DNA from: Gynuella sunshinyii YC6258
GTDB lineage: Bacteria > Pseudomonadota > Gammaproteobacteria > Pseudomonadales > Natronospirillaceae
NCBI RefSeq assembly: GCF_000940805.1
Contig: NZ_CP007142.1
Coordinates: forward strand, 3,138,593 to 3,202,592
Direction of reading: 5' to 3'
DNA length: 64,000 bases
Shown: piece after piece, positions 20,801-23,189 of the stretch
Numbering within the stretch: the stretch's first letter is position 1
Layout: the number at the start of each line of letters is the position of its first letter
Position numbers and translations under genes: made by a program
Notes under the pieces: generated by a model
What the model saw: the letters and a program-made list of their open reading frames with translations, nothing else
Told to the model about the DNA's origin: nothing
The model's database searches: none

Positions 20801-21528
20801 CTGATGCCCGCACCGGCATGATTGAGGTTCCGGTTTCGGCATCGTTGCTGGCTCAGCTGGAACAGTATAACCGCAGTCATCATACCACTCTGACCCAGTT
20901 GATCAGTTGTGCACTGGTTGTGATTCTGCATCGGCTGGGGCATTCATGTCCGGTAATGCAAATGGTTTATAACCTGCGTGACCGATATGAATATGAATCC
21001 GTGATGGGTGATTTTGCCTCTTCGCTGCCGTTGGGTGTGAGGGTGACGGCGGATGACTGTCTGAGTGATGTGTGCGCTTCGTATCAACAGGCCATGCAGC
21101 AACTGCAACAACATCGACACGTTGATTTTCACGCTCTGAACGAACACGTTCATGGGCAGATGTTATCGAGTGGCATCTCGATTGACAGTAATGATACCGA
21201 CACGTTCGGAGGCGTTACCGAATTTGCCAGACGGATTCTGCCAACAGAAAAACTGGCGCGCGAACCGGTGGCACCTCTGTTGATTTGCATTCTGAAATCC
21301 CTGGGCGAACTGTCCATCCCTGTGATCTATGACCAAAGCCGGTTTTCTGAAGTGACCGTACAGCTGCTTTCCAACAGCGTGGTATCGGTGCTTGAGCAGA
21401 TGGTTGCCAATCCCGATACCCGGGTAACAGCGGTTCAGCTTCCGCCGGCGTTATTTGAGCGACTGGAATGGGTTCATCAGGACAGCTGCATAGAACCGCA
21501 AATGCAGGAAACTGAAAATACTTTTTAA
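2476..21528 (+). CDS. trans-AT PKS megasynthase, five KS modules ending in a condensation domain
   Basis: This 6350-residue protein (roughly 0.7 MDa) extends a polyketide from the upstream protein and probably releases it. Domain order: docking helices 1-26; ACP1 47-121; KS1 153-575; degenerate crotonase ~828-980; ECH ~990-1240; ACP2 ~1265-1342; KS2 ~1405-1830; KR1 ~2000-2410; ACP3 ~2440-2520; KS3 ~2567-3005; DH ~3185-3455; KR2 ~3460-3885; ACP4 ~3915-3990; ACP5 ~4020-4100; repeat linker 4129-4240; KS4 ~4252-4685; ACP6 ~4905-4985; ACP7 ~5005-5080; KS5 ~5115-5525; ACP8 ~5725-5800; condensation domain ~5895-6345. No AT domain is present, so malonyl units must come from a trans-acting AT outside the window. 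The protein ends without a thioesterase. Base composition is visibly more GC-rich than in the tailoring genes downstream. Confidence 0.95.
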   Translation: MNRSGILQALQDGDITLEEARRMLARPPQTEVATSASLVPSAAPAFAGSLQALLIDSLAAALYMEPQDIDPDVPFTELGLDSIIGVEWVSELNRRLGVRITATKVYDYPTLAEFSAYLQPLLSADRVAAITPVPAEPHESVTAAQLPQRRNDDHGIAIIGNAGRYPGAANLAEFWDNLANGRDSIVEIPAQRWNWADYYDQDRKKPGRIYCKWLGALTDIDQFDPAFFMISPAEAETMDPQYRIFLEQAYLAFEDAGYSPQSLSQQKCGVYMGVMNSEYVHLLSASQSSALNTGNSFSMAAARISYFLNLKGPAIPVDTACSSSLVSTHLACQALRNNEIDMALVGGVTLYLTPASYIGMCSAGMLSPEGQCKSFDDRANGFVPGEGAGAVVLKRLPDARRDGDHVLGVIIASGINQDGRTNGITAPSAQAQAELERDVYRRFNIDPASIDYVEAHGTGTRLGDPIELEALNTVFREHTDRRHFCALGAVKSNIGHTSAASGMAGIHKVLLSMGHQQLPPTLHVQKANEHCEFEDSPFYLNTTLIPWRPDPARPRRAAVSSFGFSGTNAHVVLEEFLEIPAEVQPMLPVMLVLSARTDEQLRQVVSQLLDYVVGLESCNQADLAAIAYTLQVGRDGLEVRLAATVSDREQLCRLLQGYLNGGTVTGMHCGRVKRRKGKLDFFSAGSGDADVLARLIQTARAGQMPERESCEQLLSLWVNGLSFDWQQLYHGQRPIRRQLPGYPFSRESYWVQSADAGKTASAVAIPAAAEPVGSTAAPAPVSLAKPRLSLNTPAGHAPAAGRSLSKPLTRLQAPVAVPLSEHESEPSLELSAGVATLRLDGVITGPQLSAVLARMNAMPEVRVLLLRLTPAAEIKLSADELQAGLQNCPLPVMAVLPRSAAEGFKPVTAACDLTILCDDQPFTNDVPEPAMASARAIARAPRLALEVLKQHWRNPVLSAAEQQRLASLRAEIYRHCQATVAADQRTMPQGQAIALRSQVVQLTSHDDGVAVLTMCERSRQNGFTPALNEGLIEAFAWVQQQQHLKVVVLTGYDQYFATGGTLEALQAIQQGQAQFTDAGVIDLPLRCDIPVIAAMQGHAIGAGWAMGMCCDLAVYSRESVYHSPYLSYGFTPGAGSTLMLPARLGRQLGQEVLWTAREYKGSTLEQRNISDPVVWRNEVLPLALQLAAQLARQSRRTLIEQKADATSVLRDRLAGIYDAELAMHARTFVDNTEVARRIEQQFHHAPVVVTEAPLPSASASDDAHQSLATVVDIMRDSLAAELHMPLSQISNDVAFVEMGMDSINSVTWVRALNQRFNIDIEAAEVYNHPTIDDFARFILAQNPVLGSVAPGSAMPGSDALETQSPSLETSVDSHATVSVTLPEIVQPKVLEPLRPKAPQRTVESSDIAVIGMSGQFPKARNVQQYWDNLINGRDCISEIPADRWSLAAYYDEQPETEGKSYSKWMGALEDVACFDPLFFNISPLEAEAMDPQQRLFLMACWHCLEDAGYNPAAMSGQSCGVFVGCGSGDYGMGEQRGELDVSAFTGNSMSILAARIAYLINLKGPCISLDTACSSSMVAIATACDNLTLGNCDTALAGGVSVLAGPVLHILTSQAGMLSPAGRCFTFDQRANGFVPGEGVGVLMLKRLDQAVADGDSVYGVIRGWGVNQDGKTNGITAPSGEAQQQLEQQVYQRFGVNPDSIQYVETHGTGTRLGDPIEIGGLKASFRRFTHREHYCALGSVKSNIGHLLAASGVASVIKVLLSFQHRQLAPSIHFKTLNEHIDLTQSPFYINTEARDWPVEDGKPRRAAVSSFGFSGTNAHMVLEEYPLVQTANHSGPVLIVLSARNSRQLQEVVSLLHDAVVARMNAGGLDLTALAYTLQTGRQAMAERLAFGAESATGLQATLRSIMDTGVDTAGEHIVRSRAARQLERNMTADVAEALARWRNSSTDHSVLSLWAQGYEVDWAQLYGDHPPGKISLPGYPFARERYWKQSYQLDDHRPQVQLYRPVWRPEAAALQTAADETTRHVIVTAGLPAATTADIAAAFPAAQCRSFSLPADGSEPFAVWAEQLLEVFQAALAAPQRSGMLIQMLLPEGQSAAGFAAMMKTLQLEYPAVCGQVIEVADHASAVALSEENRYHRQSGHISYRQGQRCVPDWQLINAVDSAGDCRWKEQGVYLITGGMGALGLIFAREAVARTSRCTLILTGRSALTPVQQRQCDELTRSGAVVIYKILDVTDRPAVFDLIAGITRDHGGLDGILHAAGVHQDGFIRDKSAQSLRQVLAAKVAGTINLDEASRDLPLAFFVMFSSIAAVTGNVGQVDYAAANGFMDAYASRRNDWRQHGRRQGKSLSINWSLWQDGGMQIDAETLATLQDSGVEAIGMKDGLAAFYQALEVDSTQVMVTASQTLKTTDHSRSEPVSTVEIAAAEPAMIPAIDRPVDMQTVQSRTVQQLKTLLGDALKLSPARIDADAPLENYGIDSLLITRLNRALTKVFSGLPKTLWFEVQSLNELAAYLLQHCQAECLEWTATETVVAPYQSPQPSRPAINGAVKSSPVITATADTSLEPIAIIGLTGRYPQADTLDQFWQNLRDGRDCISEIPAERWSLEGFFHPTPAVAIANGQSYCKWGGFVNGFAEFDARFFNLSAPAVLAMDPQERLFVQSCWELLETAGYTREALSSRFDSRVGVFAGITKTGFEHYRRHWQTEGVVPYTSFGSVANRVSYLLNLKGPSMPVDTMCSSSLTAIHEACEHLRRGSCRMAIAGGVNLYLHPSSYVNLSAQHMLSKTGRCRSFGADADGFVPGEGVGTVLLKPLSQAQRDGDLIHALIRASGINHGGKTNGFTVPNPNAQAELIRETLSVAGIDPRTVSYIEAHGTGTELGDPVEVRGLVQGFGLDRDADTGFCALGSVKSNMGHLEAAAGIAGLTKIVLQMQHGQIVPSLHAQSLNQNIDFAVTPFKVSQALTDWPRPVLSRDGETREYPRIAGLSSFGAGGSNAHVIVEEYVPATVATANAPRHQTVAFVLSARNEQRLLAYVQQFERFLQTASPDLTALACTLQTGREAMEYRIGCVVDSVAQLQQRLAAFSNDPGAAEGWHRTRTRSDDDINLFAEDEELQQVLVSWLAKGRLDRVLGIWVKGGTIPWQLLYGNQPPVKVVLPTYPFARDRYWVDTHGYRGESSDRQQTQPLSPLLHENISSLSGLCFRTRVSGEEFFVADHRVQGEKVFPGVAYLEMACAAAARLTAADGGVTLENIAWVQPLVITDPVDLRISLQDLADQRLDFMIQSSAQLTHCQGRVSASTPATTDTLDLASLQANINTHVLDGRQCYDLLATTGIDYGPRMQAITRLQSGHGQVLARLSVPAGADTAGFILQPSLLDAALQAAFGMSLGSTQTTTTTWVPFAVTRIEVMSGCPSLAWVWIRTAGEDGQIRKLDMDLCDDRGVVQVRIRGFSFRALKQAPGLETLLLQPEWQAQPIQAGQSNTMAQHWVLACQFDMDTFAELSTRTGTDRCKALISTAATIDQQYADICRQAMHWLQTVLSQPKLAKTLVQVLVPAQAHGALLAGLAGLFKTAQLENPALHGQVISVDASQSAARWHAVIQQNRQMPADQRVAYIDGERHVQRWQPLAMYPGADTTLSGCLKAAGVYLITGGAGGLGLIFARAIAQAVPENERHQTTIILAGRSALSSRQQAQLTEITGVRLQYRQVDIGVTQQVEGLIADVESQFGPLTGVLHSAGVIRDQLLVHKTDAMVAEVLAPKVAGTVCLDRATQHCPLDFFVLFAAGAGVLGNPGQADYAAANGFMDEYAHYRNQQVSRGHGRGRTLAIDWPLWQQGGMTVDAATEQRMQDAIGMAAMPAAAGIAALSRALQSAQAQVWVLYGDVERMHTRLLNPVTVDPDALVSDVEGPAVQMTSEAGLALLTEMLADALKVPLSSLYADQPLAELGIDSIIAINLTTELEKIVGPLSKTLFFEYDTVGDLAQALQQDYAQPLQQWQQAHTGEAVSETTAVEPEFQDHSFFPVDELRQQVYDYLCDLLVVSLKLPREAVYPSQPMSEFGIDSIIAMNMTSQMEQRFGSLSKTLFFEYESPADLADYLLEQFPQAFVTPTATRSTKTTTNQAAIRTGNWHVSSVDTHSNASMDTHLNASVNASVDTHLNRSMDNTSVDTHPNSLVDTHSNASVDTHSNASMDTHLNASVDTHLNASMDTDPNASVDTHSNASVDTHLNTSMDTHLNRSVDTHRNYRKAGRDGDVEPLNIAVVGLSGRYPMAEDLESFWRNLKQGRDCISEVPAERWDWRDYYAGPEQPFLGHHSKWGGFLQDVDQFDPQFFGIAPRAAAYIDPQERLILEQSWNALEDAGYRREDLRSEDAATAAVGVYVGVIYAEYQLFGVEATLKGQRSAFATSLGSIANRVSYTLNLNGPSMVVDTLCSGAMTCIHLACQDLIMGRTRMALAGGVNLTLHPSKYQVLSTGRFISTEGRCESFGEGGDGYIPSEGAGMALLKPLADAERDGDHIYGVIQGSAINHGGRTSGFSVPSPNAQQQVIRQAMAQARVKPEHVSYIEAHGTGTKLGDPIEVSGLSKAFALQPGQAHCWLGSVKSNIGHCESAAGIASLTKVLLQMKHGQIVPSLHSDVLNPHIDFATTPFEVNQQLRDWQPVTENGQPLPRVAGISSFGAGGANAHLVVAEYREPVAVSMPVKGVPIVLSARYDTSLQAQIEHLYRFIESSAENSFAWLCRVAWTLQAGREAMEERLALTVDSVEQLKHLLKACLNGEFDEGVFYRGTVADPQVTASAQARVWVPAEQSVLLQHWVQGGKIDWLSVYDGQPPRRLSLPTYPFRRQRYWFEMDHDSALETPSATRPAKIQLKPLVLKSRSPEEPLSPANMTPVSKPSLVAVEVGSKAEVVTRAVTIPSGLEAELQESLATVLMMAPEEISPLKPFVDLGLDSIVGVEWVKAINEHYGLQLNATEIYDSVNLRQFTAFVAGRIQGDCPAAVEVAEVVEPDKMDTLLSPLRELLAEALLMSPDEIPFEKPFVDLGLDSIVGVEWIKAVNHRFGLNLTTENLYQYDSLSRFADFVARQIESGSQSESEKFRHSMIEPSVTAAEEPEEPIPDGPTIQTTDIAIVGMSGRFPGAETAEQLWQLLSEGRDAFGELPIDRQWSVSEESFLPRKGGFLSPIDGFDPLFFQISPKEAASMDPTERIFLQESWKAIEDAGIDPLTLSGRCWGVFCGNGGDYSLHLKDVLGYAPHVTLSHVPARVSYCLNLNGPCASVDVGCGSALMAMAQACDQLLAGKCESSIAGGAFIHSTPNLLLSATQIGLLNQDGQARALDVTASGMVPAEAVGVVVLKRLEDALQAGDRIHGVIKGWGYNHNGKTQGVVSPSEQAQRLLLSQVHQRYGIHTQDISLAEAHAAGMPGADEVELKALSQVFGSGNGKHQYCALGTVENNIGHAFHSAGMGHVFKVLLAMRHGQIPATINVQQPATDLQHTPFYINNKSIPWQTPAGKPRIAALNSFGATGVNVHMVIAEPPQALMSAEPISDDPQQPALLVLSAKTAAALTRRCEQLLAGLKGGDYSYRQLAANLLLRRSHFEYRCALVVTDIDSLKHQLAQIIAGEQPDCGCTGRVEQEQPVTQTLGSAYQQIARDKIETLKTAGDAQLDDFLVLADLYVKGVPLDLSDCFSTAEQRPLSLPGYPFENRRCWMDKNMSAQTAAILDQADDEINGAETANDTVTVLTNIIAEITDLAEEEINAESDLSEYGIDSLLSLRILNRLQAVYQHDFPATLLHGKSLLEVAREIDSIGVRIGTEFIPVATNDGRWITPPGITQIRLPFSEAEPAVVSAEADSLLQTWIAQGVGIWKTEHELVFECDGDNDVRLDILSQSSARLNQLAACLAIGQRYFPVSAMQRFFLEQSHIHHNTGFHIGQIFQFDGPVDLPLLNQALNDMVQQHSILRTCAGRCGDLWVQVVHDEWSVCCREVCWPEINQPEEFLQQLQAFQNQCSTEPFDELDRPLFNACVLHNRGSLCAAYLHMHHFHADGFTLYLLQQEWYERYQALLEKRTYPAPEKNAEYMHFTLSQWNQKWRQGTQWWMKQWQNSTPLWLREKPEWQDSSDARTGMIEVPVSASLLAQLEQYNRSHHTTLTQLISCALVVILHRLGHSCPVMQMVYNLRDRYEYESVMGDFASSLPLGVRVTADDCLSDVCASYQQAMQQLQQHRHVDFHALNEHVHGQMLSSGISIDSNDTDTFGGVTEFARRILPTEKLAREPVAPLLICILKSLGELSIPVIYDQSRFSEVTVQLLSNSVVSVLEQMVANPDTRVTAVQLPPALFERLEWVHQDSCIEPQMQETENTF
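2932..6510 (+). other. PKS module A: KS1 - degenerate ECH - ECH - ACP2 (beta-branching)
   Basis: KS1 has an intact triad (Cys321, His456, His496). After the post-KS linker come two crotonase-fold segments. The first (about 4950-5410) is short and keeps only a decayed echo of the CoA-binding core (CDLTILCDD). The second (about 5455-6195) matches the ECH2 decarboxylase family of HMG-synthase cassettes (PksI, CurF ECH2): YFATGGT, IPVIAAMQGHAIGAGW and YGFTPGAGST are visible. At the position after GGT, where I recall a polar residue (Lys in PksI and CurF), there is Leu. ACP2 has Ser1302 in MGMDSINSVTW, again with Trp at Ser+6. No ketoreductase is present, which fits beta-alkylation of the keto group. 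Confidence 0.85.
6688..10050 (+). other. PKS module B: KS2 - KR1 - ACP3
   Basis: KS2 has Cys1573, His1708 (in ETHGTGT, with Thr in place of the usual Ala) and His1748. KR1 has the NADPH motif GGMGALG, catalytic Ser2311 and Tyr2324 (YAAAN), and the conserved Lys of the AAKVAGT stretch. The loop that carries the LDD motif in B-type ketoreductases reads HQD, keeping the last Asp, so a D-configured alcohol is predicted. ACP3 has Ser2482 in YGIDSLLI and lacks the beta-branching Trp. The module should leave a beta-hydroxyl. Confidence 0.88.
10174..14790 (+). other. PKS module C: KS3 - DH - KR2 (Ser-to-Ala) - ACP4 - ACP5
   Basis: KS3 has Cys2740 in DTMCSSSL, His2875 and His2916 (SNMGH). The dehydratase has the H-x3-G-x4-P motif (His3217) and the catalytic Asp3377 in LLDAALQ. 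KR2 keeps GGAGGLG, Tyr3795 and the Lys stretch, but the catalytic serine position is Ala3782 (LFAAGAG where LFSS is usual). Its stereo loop reads IRD. Two ACPs follow (Ser3947 and Ser4059), both of the LSKTLFFEY type and neither with the Trp flag. Formally the module should give an alpha,beta-alkene, provided KR2 still works. Confidence 0.87.
14860..15195 (+). repeat. 24-bp in-frame tandem repeat (minisatellite) coding a PKS linker
   Basis: Thirteen copies of a 24-bp unit lie head to tail, interrupted only by a 12-bp and a 15-bp partial copy; the last copy is 21 bp. Each unit codes S-(V/M)-D-T-H-x-N-A. Units with Val and Met tend to alternate, hinting at a 48-bp higher-order unit. The codons for Asp-Thr-His and Asn are almost invariant, including third bases, so the array looks young and made by slippage or unequal crossing over. 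All units and partial units are multiples of 3, so the reading frame is kept. The array occupies residues 4129-4240, between ACP5 and KS4. Long open frames on the opposite strand here are by-products of the repeat. Confidence 0.97.
15229..17720 (+). other. PKS module D: KS4 - ACP6 - ACP7 (beta-branching, tandem ACP)
   Basis: KS4 has Cys4427 in an unusual context, DTLCSGAMT in place of CSSSL, with His4562 and His4601 in place. Two nearly identical ACP active-site regions follow (Ser4944 and Ser5038), both reading DLGLDSIVGVEW with the Trp flag. No reductive domain is present. Tandem flagged carriers after a bare KS are typical of modules whose beta-keto group is alkylated by an HMG-synthase cassette. 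Confidence 0.87.
17818..21528 (+). other. PKS module E: divergent KS5 - ACP8 - condensation domain (release)
   Basis: KS5 keeps Cys5273 (DVGCGSAL) and both histidines, but the HGTGT motif has become HAAGM (His5408) and the lysine before NIGH is Glu (VENNIGH, His5448). It may transfer without elongating. ACP8 has Ser5760 in YGIDSLLSL and no Trp flag. The C-terminal 450 residues are an NRPS-type condensation domain with an intact HH-x3-DG motif (His6030, His6031, Asp6035). Nothing follows it, and no thioesterase is present. The likely role is release of the chain by ester or amide formation with a free alcohol or amine; the acceptor is unknown. Confidence 0.85.
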
Positions 21529-21538
21529 CCAATATCAG

Positions 21539-21572
21539 CACTGCCTCAGCGCGAATGAGCGTTGGGACAGTG
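21539..21572 (+). promoter_or_regulatory. hairpin between megasynthase and oxygenase genes
   Basis: Arms 21539-21552 and 21559-21572 can pair over 14 positions with one mismatch and two G-T pairs around a 6-nt loop. No T tract follows, so a full terminator is unlikely. It may pause transcription or stabilise mRNA. Confidence 0.4.
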
Positions 21573-21616
21573 GTGTTGAATATAACTTTATGACACCAGG
21601 AAAGAGAGAGCCCGGT

Positions 21617-23098
21617 ATGACGAAAATCCTCTGGCAAAACGAAATCAAACATACTCTGAAGAACACAAATCATCCTTATTTGCGAGGACCCTGGACCCCC
21701 AACTTTGTGGAACTCGATGCGTGTGACATGGAGGTGATTGGTGAAATTCCTCATGACATCGATGGCATTTATGTCCGCAATACCGAGAATCCGGTTCACG
21801 AACCGATTGGTTTTTATCACCCGTTTGATGGTGATTCCATGCTGCATACCATGACATTTAAAGACGGAACGGCCCGTTATCGTAATCGCTTTGTGCGCAC
21901 TAAAGCGTTCAATGCCGAACAGGAAGCGGGAGAATCTCTCTGGGCCGGCATACTCAATACCCCGGACATGTCCAAGCGTTCAGGCTGGGGAGAGCAGGGA
22001 TACAACAAGGATGCTTCATCAACAGATGTGGTGGTACATGCCGGTGGTTTGCTGTCCACTTTCTGGCAATGTGGTGAAGGCTACCGCCTCGATGCCAATA
22101 CCATGGATCAGCAGGGTGCTCTCAGTTGGGCACCGATTGACGGCATTTCTGCCCATTGTAAAGTGGATGAGCGTACCGGTGAGCTGCTGTTTTTTAACTA
22201 TTCCCAGCATGCGCCCTACTATCACTATGGTGTTGCCGATAAATACAACAGACTGATTCATTACACCGCCATTCCGTTACCTGGGCCACGAATGCCACAC
22301 GACATGGCCTTTACCGAGCATTATTCCATCCATAATGACTTTCCATTGTTCTGGGATCCGGAGCTGCTCAAACACGGTCAACGTCAGCTGAAGTTTTTCC
22401 AGGATATGCCGAGTCGTTTTGCCATCATTCCCCGTTATGGCGATGCCAGTGAGGTGCGCTGGTTTGAGGCAGAAGCGACACACGTCTGGCATTGGATGAA
22501 TGCTTACGAGGAAGGCGATGAAATCATTCTTGAAGGCTACTATCAGGGTAATCCGGATCCGCTGCCATTGGCGGGATATCCACCGGAAGCCGGAAAATTT
22601 CTGGCGAATATCGACAGTCACTCTTTTCAGTCAAAACTGCATCGCTGGCACTTTAATCTGAAAACCGGTGCCGTCAAAGAATATGACCTGGATGATCGTT
22701 ACCTTGAATTTGGCACCTTCAATCAGACCTACGCTGGCAGAAAGACGCGTTATGGTTATTCCTCCATTTTAAAACCGGGCTGGTTCTTGTTTTCCGGTAT
22801 CGTTAAACACGATCTCGAAACCGGACAAACCTGGCAGATGCTGTATGGCGATCAGCGTTACGGTGGAGAAGCTCCATTTATTCCCAGAAAAAATGCCACC
22901 AGTGAAGATGATGGTTATCTGGTTACCTTTGTGACCGATATGAAAGAAGACCGTTCTGAGTGCATTCTGATAGATGCCATGGATGTTGAGAGCGGTCCGA
23001 TATGTCGCATTATTCTGCCTCATCGCATCTGCAGCGGTACTCATGCTGCCTGGGGGGATGGTCCGACAATCCGACAATACGACTCAAATATCTGGTAA
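21617..23098 (+). CDS. carotenoid-oxygenase-family (CCD/RPE65-like) non-haem iron enzyme
   Basis: The 493-residue product belongs to the family that splits or rearranges C=C bonds with Fe(II) and O2 (carotenoid and stilbene cleavage oxygenases). The four iron-binding histidines are recognisable: His180 (SAHCKVD), His228 (MPHDMAF), His292 (WHWMNAYE) and His476 (GTHAAWGD). The N-terminal FDGDSMLH motif is present and the length is normal. ATG 21617 is chosen over the in-frame ATG at 21590 because a purine-rich GAAAGAGAG lies just before it. No signal peptide or membrane segment is seen. It lies 88 bp after the megasynthase on the same strand, so it probably acts on the polyketide, for example by oxidative alkene cleavage. 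That substrate is an inference; I see no carotenoid genes nearby. Confidence 0.88.
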   Translation: MTKILWQNEIKHTLKNTNHPYLRGPWTPNFVELDACDMEVIGEIPHDIDGIYVRNTENPVHEPIGFYHPFDGDSMLHTMTFKDGTARYRNRFVRTKAFNAEQEAGESLWAGILNTPDMSKRSGWGEQGYNKDASSTDVVVHAGGLLSTFWQCGEGYRLDANTMDQQGALSWAPIDGISAHCKVDERTGELLFFNYSQHAPYYHYGVADKYNRLIHYTAIPLPGPRMPHDMAFTEHYSIHNDFPLFWDPELLKHGQRQLKFFQDMPSRFAIIPRYGDASEVRWFEAEATHVWHWMNAYEEGDEIILEGYYQGNPDPLPLAGYPPEAGKFLANIDSHSFQSKLHRWHFNLKTGAVKEYDLDDRYLEFGTFNQTYAGRKTRYGYSSILKPGWFLFSGIVKHDLETGQTWQMLYGDQRYGGEAPFIPRKNATSEDDGYLVTFVTDMKEDRSECILIDAMDVESGPICRIILPHRICSGTHAAWGDGPTIRQYDSNIW

Positions 23099-23108
23099 AT
23101 GAGTAGCT

Positions 23109-23171
23109 CGTATGCGGCATCTGTGCTGCATACGGTTTGAAACAAGGTGTATTTATTTTAAACACCTTTTT
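23109..23171 (+). terminator. two consecutive hairpins, second terminator-like
   Basis: The first hairpin (23109-23134) has an 11-bp stem with one G-T pair and loop TCTG. The second has 7-bp arms at 23144-23150 and 23162-23168 and runs into five T residues (23167-23171). They fill the gap before the S9-like gene and may attenuate read-through from the oxygenase gene. Confidence 0.5.
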
Positions 23172-23189
23172 AGTAAGCAAGGACATGAT

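Noticed and set aside
21400-21528. Thioesterase at the end of the megasynthase
   Set aside because: The C terminus continues condensation-domain sequence; there is no GxSxG motif or alpha/beta-hydrolase region.
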